From Ignavibacteria bacterium (lineage in GTDB: Bacteria > Bacteroidota > Ignavibacteria > Ignavibacteriales > SURF-24), in contig JAAXKQ010000002.1 in assembly GCA_025612245.1 (NCBI GenBank), positions 388,241 to 452,240 on the forward strand: a stretch of 64,000 bases of DNA, in the 5' to 3' direction. This document shows positions 17,427-25,964 of the stretch, one piece after another. Below the pieces are notes generated by a model that saw only the letters and a list, made by a program, of their open reading frames with translations, was not told where the DNA came from and searched no databases. Each line of letters begins with the position of its first letter. The first letter of the stretch is position 1. The translations under genes and the position numbers were made by a program.

Positions 17427-18044
17427 CATATTGAGGAGCTCCTGAGCCGTTGAGATGTCGCAGAGTATGAGGTTATCCAGAATGTTTTTACTCCTTTCAT
17501 TTTCGCCCTCAATAAAGCCAAGAATTCTGACTGTCTTATAGCTCCCGCCAATTTTCAGCCTGAGCGTGTCATTTTCGTGCAGGCCCATTTCGTTGGCCGT
17601 TCCGGAGGAGATAATGATGGAATTGGGCCTGGCCATAAAGGCGGAAATGTCTCCTGAGACCTTCCCGCCAACGGGTGAAAGATAGGAGCGGAAAGGCTTT
17701 TCTGAAAATGGGTCCACGCCGAGTAAAGTAAAGGTCCTCATTTGTCGGCGCACGGTAGAAACGTTGCCCTCAACGACTGGCGCCATGGGGCTAATATGCT
17801 TCTTGATTTTAAGATAAGTATAAATGGAGTCAGGAAGCCCTTTTGTTCCTGAAACTATCTGGTGCGTGGATTTTCCCGCAACGCTTTCCATTGAGAGCTC
17901 AAAAGCTCTTGAGGCTCCGGCGTTTGCAAGGTCGATGCCGACAACAACTGCTACACCAAGTGCAATGCCAAGAAGCGAGAGCACCAGCTGCAGGGGGTGC
18001 TTTATGAGGTAATTCAAGGCGGAACGGTTCAGTACACGGCTCAT
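17415..18044 (-). CDS. FtsX-type ABC permease, N-terminal fragment
   Basis: 209 residues: a first helix (HPLQLVLSLLGIALGVAVVVGIDLA, about 15-39) and most of the first periplasmic (MacB_PCD-like) domain, ending at STAQELLNMPGS before a premature TAA. In homologues the text continues directly with a LSRIDL-type segment, found in the next frame. The gene lies 13 bases after the ATPase gene. If the frameshift is real, this fragment lacks most transmembrane helices and the transporter is inactive. Confidence 0.85.
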   Translation of the reverse strand: MSRVLNRSALNYLIKHPLQLVLSLLGIALGVAVVVGIDLANAGASRAFELSMESVAGKSTHQIVSGTKGLPDSIYTYLKIKKHISPMAPVVEGNVSTVRRQMRTFTLLGVDPFSEKPFRSYLSPVGGKVSGDISAFMARPNSIIISSGTANEMGLHENDTLRLKIGGSYKTVRILGFIEGENERSKNILDNLILCDISTAQELLNMPGS

Positions 18045-18057
18045 ACTGTTACTCCGC

Positions 18058-18795
18058 CTATTGCTTTTCCACGTCTGAAGCCGAGAGCTCGATGATCTTT
18101 CCGTCCTTTACGGTAAGTATCCTGTCGGCAAGGCCAATGACCTCCCTGCTGTGAGTGGCCATAAGCATTGTTTTGCCTTTCTTACGCACGAGGTTATCCA
18201 GGAGGCTTATGATAACAAGCCCGGTTTCATAATCGAGGTTGCCTGTTGGTTCATCGGCAAGAACAATCGAAGGCTCATGAATGAGAGCCCTTGCAATTGC
18301 AATTCTCTGCTGTTCGCCGCCCGAGAGCTGGTCGGGATAGCTTTGGGCCCTGTTGCTTAGTCCAACTTCCTTCAGCATATTAAGAGCCCTTGCCTTTCCT
18401 TCGGCATTAGCCATGTCGTTAAGTTCAAGCGGAAGCATGAGGTTTTCGAAGGCTGTTAGTGTAGGAATAAGGTTAAAGAACTGAAAAACAAAGCCGATAT
18501 TTTTCCGCCTGAAAAGAGTTCTTTCCTGCTCTGAAAGCTTTGTAATATCTACGTTGTCAATTAAGATGCCACCCCGGGTGGGGAGGTCAATTCCACTGAG
18601 CAAATTAAGAATAGTTGATTTTCCTGAACCGCTGCGGCCAAGCACTATAAGGATTTCGCCCTTTTTAATTATGGCGTTAACGTCATAAAGTACCCCGTGT
18701 TCGGTAAGGTTTTCCTCGGTATAGGATTTTGAGACATCTTTCAGGACAATCAGCGGACTATAGCCGTTATTTCTTTCTATGTTACTTTCCTGCAT
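18058..18795 (-). CDS. ABC transporter ATP-binding protein (LolD/MacB-like)
   Basis: 245 residues with Walker A GRSGSGKST (about 53-61), Q-loop FVFQFFNLIPTLTAFENL, signature LSGGEQQRIAIARAL, Walker B IVLADEPTGNLD and the H-loop MATHSREV. The LSGGEQQR and DEPTGNLD forms are typical of the LolD/MacB/FtsE subfamily, which works with FtsX-type permeases by mechanotransmission. It heads the minus-strand set ATPase-permease-AttH-like-YwbE. Confidence 0.93.
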   Translation of the reverse strand: MQESNIERNNGYSPLIVLKDVSKSYTEENLTEHGVLYDVNAIIKKGEILIVLGRSGSGKSTILNLLSGIDLPTRGGILIDNVDITKLSEQERTLFRRKNIGFVFQFFNLIPTLTAFENLMLPLELNDMANAEGKARALNMLKEVGLSNRAQSYPDQLSGGEQQRIAIARALIHEPSIVLADEPTGNLDYETGLVIISLLDNLVRKKGKTMLMATHSREVIGLADRILTVKDGKIIELSASDVEKQ

Positions 18796-19004
18796 AAAAG
18801 CTTATGGATCCCTAAATTATTCATATCTGGCTTTAATAAGCCTCATTACTAAAAGGTAACACTTTTAATGCTTTCTTTGGAAGGGAATAATTATTGGAGT
18901 TGGAAGGAGCGGACAATTGTTCCAGTGCGGTATTTTGCAGCAATAATGTTAAATACGGCTTCAGCTAGGCCGGACTGGGCAGAGTAACATAGAGAATTTA
19001 GCTA

Positions 19005-21212
19005 TTATTTCAGTAAAATCATCTTCCCGGTTTTTACAAAGCTGCCCGATCTTAGTGTGTAGAAATATATACCGCTTGGCAGACTGCCCGCCTCGAACAT
19101 AATCTCATGGCGCCCGGCTGCCTCAAGCTCATCTTTTAACGTTATGATTTCTTTCCCAAGCACATTGAAAACCTTTAATTGCACGCGGCTTTCAACCGGG
19201 AGCTCGTATGCGATTACCGTATTAGGGTTGAAGGGATTGGGATAATTCTGAAACAGTGTGTAGGCCTTCGGGAGCAGGAGGCCTTTTTTCCCTTCAATAA
19301 AGTTTTTATTTCCTATAATGAGGCTGAATTCTTTAATTTTCTCTTCGGGATTCAGGCTGATAGCGGGGTTCTCCCTGAGATTATAAAACCTCTTTTGAAA
19401 GCTGTCGGCCAGGTATACTTCATAGCCTTCAAAGTTCCCGGTGCCTGAAAACCTGAGTTCACAGCTCTTTTTTGATGTAGTCTTAATGACGAGGCTGTAG
19501 ACCTGCCCCTGCGTAATACCGGGACGGCTGTCAATAAAGAGGTGCTTATAGTCTGTCCGGAGGCTTTCATTCAGTATGTAGATGCACTCATCGCTGAAGT
19601 CCGACGGGGGAGTGAAGTAATCAAATTCATCAAAGCCGTCGGATGAGTTTTTGTCAATTGAGGCATATACGGGCGATATTTCTTTCCCGTCTGAATACAG
19701 GTATGCCTTAACATATTTATCCGGATTATAAAGCGTCTTCTTGTGCAGACCCGAAGGCAGGGTTCCAGCAGTTGTGACCCTGGGGATTTTAAGTGTGGCG
19801 AGGTTGTTAAGGTTATTGAAATAATAGCCCTGGTATGCATTAAGTGAAGCCGGATTGCTCCAGCTTCCATTCCAGGCGTAAATGAGTGAATTGTTTGCAA
19901 GCTGGTTTGCCAGTTGAACTTCAGTCCACCCGACATCATCAGCAAAAGGGCTAGAAATAAGATTCCATCCGGCGTGTAGCGGAATCTGGCACACGCCTTC
20001 GGCATCAGTTGCAACAGGGTTGACTTCCGCTGAAACATTAAGAGCGTTTTTGCTTACCACCCAGAATGCGTTGCCGGGTCTGAATGTGAAAGCCGCAGAG
20101 TTGTCAAATTCCACGAGGTAGTTTTCCGCCTTGCCGTTGTCATAAAAAGCGTCCCAGTTTTTTTTCTGTTCCCCGGCACCGGTAAACAGCTGAGACAGGG
20201 GCATATTAATATCTCCCGGAAGGCTTAATATCCTGTAGCTGCCGGAAGCTTTGGGATCCCCGAAGCTAAAGGTCCTGTTGATGGTGATGGTTGAAGGGGG
20301 AACAGATTGACTGCCGACTTCGACAGCAAAGATGATATCAGGTAATCCCTGCATAACGCCTGCAAGCGCGGTAATTCCGGGAAAGACCCCATTTAGTAGG
20401 CACAGGCCGCCAGCGAGCATGCTGTCTGCGTTGGCATACATGCCGGTTTGTTCAGCGTGGGCTTCAAGGTCCAGACTGATGTCGCGAGAAAGGTTTGTCG
20501 GTTTGCCAGTGGAGACGGTTAGCTGTGAGATTGTCTGCGGGCTTCCGTAGCCATTTCCCTGCCCGAAGAGCCAGAGGTACGGGCCGCTGGGGTCATAGGC
20601 AGCCGAATAAATGCCGGTGTTCCCGAGACTAGTGTAGGGGATGGTTCTAATGAGATTTCCGCTGAGGCTAATAAGCTGGAGGTCTGTAGTAAAGTTACCG
20701 ATCCAGAGGCCTCCTTTACCGTTATTTGCAGATTGATCGAAAGTCACATACCTTGCCGCCTGTGGAGCCGGCATAGTACCTTTAAGCATTCTTTTGACGG
20801 GATCAATTATGAGTATGTTGGCGGTATTGTTTGCGGCATAGATATTTTCTCCGTCAAAGGTCATTGCCCTTACCTCCGAGACACCGGGAATGGTAACCGT
20901 GTACAGGTAGTTTGTCGTAGTGGCAGTCCATATAAAAATGGTGTCGCTATCCCATCTGGATATCCAGACATCGCCGCTTGTGTTGAGATAAACAATGCCC
21001 GCGTGCCCCGTGTTTCCGGTGATGCTCGTGGCGTCCCAGAAGAGTTTTATGTCCCACATGTTTTTAGTAGAAAAAGGGGAGCCTGAATTAGGCTGTTTGG
21101 GGGACAAAGTGGCATCAGTTTTATTAAGAGGCCTGATCTTATCGTGTGGTTGCGCGAAAAGTATTCCCGCCATAAAGAGACTTACTAAGAAGCCGAAGCA
21201 TAGAGTTTTCAT
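19005..21212 (-). CDS. T9SS-secreted protein with N-terminal propeller-like region
   Basis: 735 residues. Signal peptide MKTLCFGFLVSLFMAGILFAQ. The region from about 50 to 280 has repeats of the WISRWDSDTIFIW / LWIGNFTTDLQLISL kind, suggesting a beta-propeller. The middle region (about 330-480) contains AGWNLISSPF and ends in a beta-rich domain. The last ~85 residues are a type A T9SS sorting domain: LFQNYPNPFNPNTVIAYELP, VFNVLGKEI, LPSGIYFYTLRSG, KMILLK. Probably exported and anchored at the cell surface. It is the last gene of the CHASE2-caspase run, 30 bases after the caspase-like gene. No enzyme motif was seen. Confidence 0.75.
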   Translation of the reverse strand: MKTLCFGFLVSLFMAGILFAQPHDKIRPLNKTDATLSPKQPNSGSPFSTKNMWDIKLFWDATSITGNTGHAGIVYLNTSGDVWISRWDSDTIFIWTATTTNYLYTVTIPGVSEVRAMTFDGENIYAANNTANILIIDPVKRMLKGTMPAPQAARYVTFDQSANNGKGGLWIGNFTTDLQLISLSGNLIRTIPYTSLGNTGIYSAAYDPSGPYLWLFGQGNGYGSPQTISQLTVSTGKPTNLSRDISLDLEAHAEQTGMYANADSMLAGGLCLLNGVFPGITALAGVMQGLPDIIFAVEVGSQSVPPSTITINRTFSFGDPKASGSYRILSLPGDINMPLSQLFTGAGEQKKNWDAFYDNGKAENYLVEFDNSAAFTFRPGNAFWVVSKNALNVSAEVNPVATDAEGVCQIPLHAGWNLISSPFADDVGWTEVQLANQLANNSLIYAWNGSWSNPASLNAYQGYYFNNLNNLATLKIPRVTTAGTLPSGLHKKTLYNPDKYVKAYLYSDGKEISPVYASIDKNSSDGFDEFDYFTPPSDFSDECIYILNESLRTDYKHLFIDSRPGITQGQVYSLVIKTTSKKSCELRFSGTGNFEGYEVYLADSFQKRFYNLRENPAISLNPEEKIKEFSLIIGNKNFIEGKKGLLLPKAYTLFQNYPNPFNPNTVIAYELPVESRVQLKVFNVLGKEIITLKDELEAAGRHEIMFEAGSLPSGIYFYTLRSGSFVKTGKMILLK

Positions 21213-21242
21213 GGTAATTGCCGGAAAATTAAAAATTCGTTT

Positions 21243-22949
21243 TTATTCGGGATCATTTCCCTCCTGCAGGACAAATATGAACTGTCCGCCTTCATCGTAC
21301 GTATCTTTTACAACCTGCAGCATAGGAGTCTGTTCGGAATTATTGGCTACACCGATTCTAAGGTCATTATAAAGCTGTGAGGAATCCATATACCTGCTTT
21401 TGTTTTCTTTCAGGGCTTTTAGCAGGTAAAAGGTAAAAATTGAATGCCCTTCCTTGCCATCGTCCTGCACCTCTTCAATTCCCCCTGAAGTAAGAGCCAG
21501 TCTAGACTGCCTCCGGTAAACCTCACGGTAATACTTATCCATATTATTGGGATCGAAAGCCAGGCTTTCTCCTTTTGAGCCCCTGAAGATGTCCCCGGCA
21601 AAGCAGGCATCGGTAATCAGAAGCGTGTGCCGGGAGGGGATGCCCGCAAGAAAAGTCCTGACTTCGCTGTTTGCTACATAGTCGGCTACAGAGTTTATCG
21701 TTGCGTCGACGGGGACCCAGTATCCCTTATTGAGGACCTTGTTGAACTGTCCGTGCCCGGCATAAAAGATAAGGAGGTTATCGTCCTTATTAAGGTTAGT
21801 TGAAAGCCACTCGAGGCACTGCATGATGTTTCTCCTGGTAGCCTCCTTATCCAGAATTGTAATAACAGAGTCGAACCTGTACCTGTCCTTGAGGACCTCG
21901 CAAATCTCCTTTGCGTCATTGACCGCACAGCGCAGGGCGGGCCAGTAGCCGCTGTAGGAATTAATTCCAATGACGAGGGCGAAGTATCTTCCCCCGGTAA
22001 GCAGGTCTGCCATTTTTCTTGTAACGGTGAAAGTATCTACGGTGGCATTCAGGTTTTTGTCCAGCGCCTTTATTAAGACTTTATTATCCCCGGCCTTAAG
22101 GAACATGTTAAGTGAAAAAGTGCCGTCGGGTGAAAGTGAGGCTTTAATGTTATTTACCAAAACTTCACTGACGCCGCTTTCATCCTCGGCCTTGCCTTTG
22201 ATCATCACGGTTTCACTTTTCCGGACGATCTTAATTCCTCTTGAAACTATGGGCTCCAGTATGCTGATTAGAGGTCCCGCTTTGTCGATATTGGTGACGA
22301 TGCTGAAGCTGCATTCGGAGGAAAACCCTTTTTTATCTGTGGCTCTTATGGTAACGGGATTTATCCCGTCATTAAGGCTAAGGTTGATATAATACTCGGT
22401 TTTTCCAAGGAGGCGTGCTTTCTGGTTATTTATACGGACTTCCTTTATGCCGTCTTTGTCCGTTGCGCTTATTCTTATAACGAGGCTCTTTTCCTTGACT
22501 TTAACCTCGTTATTCAGGTCGGGCACGGGCTCCAGTATAGAGATTAACGGAGGATCATTCCGTGCCTTAAGGTTAACGGAAAAAGCAATTGAAGAAGAAT
22601 TATCTTTCTCGTCGGTTGCCGTAATCAGGAAGCTGTTTAGCCCGGTCTGGAGCGTACAATCCAGGCTGAAGGTGTTCTTGTCGTCAAGCTTCAGAACCTG
22701 CGTGTTGAGCCTGAGAGATTTAACCGGACTTGCGTCTTCTACACGTCCCGTGATCCTGAAAGTGCTGCTGTTTACGGTCAGCTCGTCCCCGTTTTTTGCC
22801 AGGGGCTGTATGAGCGTAATTTCAGGAGGGAGGTTATCCTGAATCGTCTCTTTTTTTTGTTTCAGTCTCCCTGTCTTTGAGGTGCCCCTGATCTGGGCGC
22901 AGAGGTTTATGCAGAAGGCAAAGACAATTAAAAAAGCAATCTTTCCCAT
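21243..22949 (-). CDS. caspase-like (C14-type) protease with three Ig-like domains
   Basis: 568 residues. Signal peptide (MGKIAFLIVFAFCINLCAQ), then three related beta-sandwich units of about 90 residues (about 42-128, 133-220 and 225-311), each opening with a P-x-I-x-x-x-x-P pattern (ITLIQPL, LISILEPV, LISILEPI). The caspase p20-like domain runs from about 320 to 545: RYFALVIGINSY, the catalytic His in IFYAGHGQ (His399) and the catalytic Cys in LITDACFAGD (Cys449). The dyad is complete, so an active exported metacaspase/orthocaspase-type enzyme is expected. The spacing of 103 bases from the gene upstream is the widest in this run. Confidence 0.85.
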   Translation of the reverse strand: MGKIAFLIVFAFCINLCAQIRGTSKTGRLKQKKETIQDNLPPEITLIQPLAKNGDELTVNSSTFRITGRVEDASPVKSLRLNTQVLKLDDKNTFSLDCTLQTGLNSFLITATDEKDNSSSIAFSVNLKARNDPPLISILEPVPDLNNEVKVKEKSLVIRISATDKDGIKEVRINNQKARLLGKTEYYINLSLNDGINPVTIRATDKKGFSSECSFSIVTNIDKAGPLISILEPIVSRGIKIVRKSETVMIKGKAEDESGVSEVLVNNIKASLSPDGTFSLNMFLKAGDNKVLIKALDKNLNATVDTFTVTRKMADLLTGGRYFALVIGINSYSGYWPALRCAVNDAKEICEVLKDRYRFDSVITILDKEATRRNIMQCLEWLSTNLNKDDNLLIFYAGHGQFNKVLNKGYWVPVDATINSVADYVANSEVRTFLAGIPSRHTLLITDACFAGDIFRGSKGESLAFDPNNMDKYYREVYRRQSRLALTSGGIEEVQDDGKEGHSIFTFYLLKALKENKSRYMDSSQLYNDLRIGVANNSEQTPMLQVVKDTYDEGGQFIFVLQEGNDPE

Positions 22950-23052
22950 CTTGCATCTCAGGAAATTTAATAAATCGGTTATTTAATCCGCAAATAACTA
23001 AAATGTTGACTATAGTCTTTTTTTTAGGATTCCCGGTTTCAGGCATTTCACA

Positions 23053-23544
23053 TCAGGGTCTTCCCGGGGGCACTGCAACGTTCTCAGATGCGGGGCCTTC
23101 TATTATGGGGGTACTCTTATCCTTGCTTAAAAGCAAATATGCCGCAGTTCCACCACCTAAAGCCGCTGCGCCAAGAAGGTACCAGTACCAGGAGCTTTTC
23201 TCCTTTATCTCGTCGGCAGTCACTTCAAAATAGAAGTCAACTCCTTCCAGACGGGCAATTTCATCTTCATTCATATTCCATACAATAGTGCAATTGCGGT
23301 TTGCGAATTTACCCTCGCCCACGTCACCCGACACGTTCTTCGGGATAATCTTAAATGACGGGTCGTCGGACTTTCTTAAGACTGTATTTACGTCGTAGGT
23401 TTTATTCTCGTCGCCATAAAGGAAGTAGGATATGAATATTTTATCCTCACCGGCTTCAAAGCTTACGTCGATTTTTTCCTGAGCGGGTAAAAGGCTGCAA
23501 AGAAGCATGAAGGAAATTAAGGTCAAGGAATATGAAATCTTCAT
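23053..23544 (-). CDS. exported membrane-anchored beta-domain protein (unknown function)
   Basis: The ATG at 23544 is preferred over 23571 because it follows AGGGGG and opens a signal peptide (MKISYSLTLISFMLLCSLLPAQ). The 163 residues then give one beta-sandwich-like domain (about 24-110) with VSGDVGEGKFANRNCTIVWN, a pattern common in Bacteroidota surface proteins. A single transmembrane helix follows (WYWYLLGAAALGGGTAAYLL, about 119-138), then a short proline-rich tail. It sits between the two protease genes and could be a scaffold. No named family. Confidence 0.65.
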   Translation of the reverse strand: MKISYSLTLISFMLLCSLLPAQEKIDVSFEAGEDKIFISYFLYGDENKTYDVNTVLRKSDDPSFKIIPKNVSGDVGEGKFANRNCTIVWNMNEDEIARLEGVDFYFEVTADEIKEKSSWYWYLLGAAALGGGTAAYLLLSKDKSTPIIEGPASENVAVPPGRP

Positions 23545-23585
23545 TTTATCCCCCTGAAATTTGACACTCAAAGAAGAAATTCCTC

Positions 23586-24947
23586 TTAAAAATGCCTTAT
23601 TGCCACGAGCACCGGTATTAAGGTTTTGCCCCTGCTCCTGGCACTGAAAATGATACGATCTTTATACTTTAATTCAATGTCTTTTTTGCTGACCATCCCA
23701 TAGTGAAAGGCTGAGGCGACTCTGTCCCAGAAAGTTCCCTTCCCATTCTCAATGAGACTCATGAGGCTGTCGATCCTAAGCGGCTCTTTCGAATAAATGA
23801 AGCAGAAATAGGATATGCCTGCAACAGTGTCCAGCATATTATAGCTCTCCTCGTCAGGAATTGCGATGTTGTTCTGCCTGTAGGGCAGGTATGCAAGCAT
23901 CCTGTCCGTAAAGGGAAATATTTTGTACGTCTTAAACGTAAGGTCGCTGCTGAAGGCATAGACGTATGCGGGTTCGTTATTTGAGACCCTGAGCTCAAAG
24001 AGTGTATTGGATGGATAGGCTTTCTCCATCGTGAAAAACTCGCCGTTAAAAGTTGCTCTCATCTCTTTGCCTGTAGTTTCCTTAAACAAAAGCGAGCCCG
24101 AGAGGTCAACTTTTGAGGAGTCATCAGCAGACTTATCGATCAGCTCAAAGGCAAGTTTACAGAAGAAGTCGAAGTCTTTGTACCTGATCCATGTATAGCC
24201 TTCGAGTCCCCAGTTAGTGCCCCAGCTATTAATGATTTCAACCGCTCCGCCGAATTTGCTGTCGTCGTAGCCAATGGCTGCAATTGCATGCCCGCGCCTC
24301 CATTCTTTGTAGTCCAGGGAATCCGGGTACCAGACCTCCTTAGCCGAATAAAATGAAACCGGGCAGTCGAATGCCAGTACGACCGGCTTATTTTCAGCCA
24401 GGCTTTTCTTGATGAACCTGTGCTTATCTGCTGTGTTACGGTTGGCGATTTCCCTGTACTCAAGGATCCTGTATGGGCTGGCCTTCAGCCTGTCCGAGTC
24501 GGTGACATTCCTTGAGCAGTCGTATCCGAACTCCCGGAGTTTCATGTCTCCGGCATCCCTCAGGAGGTTAAGCGCATCAATTAAGGAAGCACCGGTTGAG
24601 CAGTCGTTGCCGACCCTTATCTGGTTATAGACGAACGAGGGTGAAAAAGTGTTTTCATCAATTTCCTTGCGGCTCCACCTGTTCTTAAAGGCTTCAAGAA
24701 TTGTCCTTGCCGCATAGGCCGAAGCCCAGCCAGTACAGGTGCCGTATGTCCCCTGGTGCCCTGGACGGGGAGAAAATTCTTTCAGGGAGGCCGAAGGGGG
24801 TAGATCCTGGTAGTCGCCGCGCATAAGGGGTGCCGAGTAAGGGCAGGTTTCGTACTTCGGGTCGTTAAGGTCAAGTCCCATACCGAATTGCTGCGGGTAT
24901 ATGGCATTATAAATATAAAGTATGAGGAATAAGAAAATCTTTTTCAT
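23586..24947 (-). CDS. exported papain-like (C1A) cysteine protease
   Basis: 453 residues, signal peptide at the N-terminus. The papain catalytic set is complete: oxyanion Gln65 and Cys71 in HQGTYGTCTGWASAYAA (six residues apart, as in papain), His220 in RRGHAIAAIGYDD and Asn240 in EIINSWGTNWGLEGY. From about 285 to 400 there is a beta-rich domain (FELRVSNNEPAYVYAFSSD, then YKIFPF) resembling DUF4384, a domain often attached to bacterial caspase-like proteins and kinases. It starts 48 bases after the FecR-like gene. Two different exported cysteine proteases in one operon is unusual. Confidence 0.85.
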   Translation of the reverse strand: MKKIFLFLILYIYNAIYPQQFGMGLDLNDPKYETCPYSAPLMRGDYQDLPPSASLKEFSPRPGHQGTYGTCTGWASAYAARTILEAFKNRWSRKEIDENTFSPSFVYNQIRVGNDCSTGASLIDALNLLRDAGDMKLREFGYDCSRNVTDSDRLKASPYRILEYREIANRNTADKHRFIKKSLAENKPVVLAFDCPVSFYSAKEVWYPDSLDYKEWRRGHAIAAIGYDDSKFGGAVEIINSWGTNWGLEGYTWIRYKDFDFFCKLAFELIDKSADDSSKVDLSGSLLFKETTGKEMRATFNGEFFTMEKAYPSNTLFELRVSNNEPAYVYAFSSDLTFKTYKIFPFTDRMLAYLPYRQNNIAIPDEESYNMLDTVAGISYFCFIYSKEPLRIDSLMSLIENGKGTFWDRVASAFHYGMVSKKDIELKYKDRIIFSARSRGKTLIPVLVAIRHF

Positions 24948-24995
24948 TAGCTGTCTCCATTTTAGAAAGCAGTTAAACGGGAAACAACAGGAAAC

Positions 24996-25940
24996 TTATT
25001 TTTCAATATTCCATTTTTCTGCGAGTACCTGTGCTCTTCTGAATAATCCGGCTCTTAAAAGGAATAAAAGGTATTTTTTCTGGAACTCAGGCACCTGTTC
25101 AGTAAGTGAAATTGCGTGGTTATAGCATTCAAGCGCCTTAAGATTCATTTTATTATTTTCAAAAAAAGTCGCCTCCATTATCTGCTGCAGGGGGCTTAAA
25201 GAATCTGAAAGGTCACTTCTTAAAGCCTCAAGCGAATCGTTTATGGCTGCGAGGTCCGATCTGCTTAAAACCATAATGACGCTGCTATCGGATGACACTG
25301 AGGGGTCCTCAGTGTTAAAAACAAGCCACCTGTAAGGTTTCCCCGGTTCCAGGTTAAGGCCCGCGATATTGACGCTTAAAGTGCTCTCAGGGGTTTCTTT
25401 TATGAGGACCGTATTAGAAGAAGGGCCGAGGAGCCTGAAAGCATAAAGCCTGACGTCTTTTGCCGGATACCATCTGAATGTAACGGTGGAATCTATAATT
25501 ACGCTAAAGACGGGAAAATCCTTGTCGATATAGGTGAGGTTCTGCCTGGCTACGGCACTGATATACTTCATCTCCTTACTCTTATTTTTCACGACGATTT
25601 CATTTACAAGGAAGTCGGTGAGTTTTTTTGTTACAGAGTTGTTCTCGGCTTTAAGATTTTCGGAGAGTTCGTCGGCGCTGAACAGTCCGGCCTTCAGTAT
25701 CTCGAGTGTACGTCCGTTTATGTGGCAGAGTCCAAGATAGCAGTTGTTGCCGGTTTTTATCCTGTTTCCCTTAAGGACTTTGCCTCCGGTAGAAAGCAGG
25801 GTCCACCGGCTGGTATCGCTGCCGCTTAAAAATACTTTTCCGCTGCAGGCAATAACGGTAAACAGTTCATCCTGGGCAGATGTGCCCGCACCAAGGAATG
25901 CGGAAAGGAGTATAAATGTTAAAAGCATTGATGGCTTCAT
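24996..25940 (-). CDS. exported FecR-like domain protein with helical C-terminus
   Basis: 314 residues, signal peptide MKPSMLLTFILLSAFLGAGTSAQ. Residues about 25-95 resemble a FecR-type beta domain (VIACSGKVFLSGS, LLSTGGKVLKGNRIKTGNN, LEILKAG), which in other systems binds envelope ligands or relays signals. A beta-rich Fn3-like segment (about 150-215, VTFRWYPAKDVRLYAFRLLG, KPYRWLVFNTED) follows. The C-terminus is helical and TPR-like (ALECYNHAISLTEQVPEFQKKYL). The start lies 24 bases after the CHASE2 gene. Confidence 0.65.
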   Translation of the reverse strand: MKPSMLLTFILLSAFLGAGTSAQDELFTVIACSGKVFLSGSDTSRWTLLSTGGKVLKGNRIKTGNNCYLGLCHINGRTLEILKAGLFSADELSENLKAENNSVTKKLTDFLVNEIVVKNKSKEMKYISAVARQNLTYIDKDFPVFSVIIDSTVTFRWYPAKDVRLYAFRLLGPSSNTVLIKETPESTLSVNIAGLNLEPGKPYRWLVFNTEDPSVSSDSSVIMVLSRSDLAAINDSLEALRSDLSDSLSPLQQIMEATFFENNKMNLKALECYNHAISLTEQVPEFQKKYLLFLLRAGLFRRAQVLAEKWNIEK

Positions 25941-25964
25941 TCTTTACTGCCCTACTCATACACT

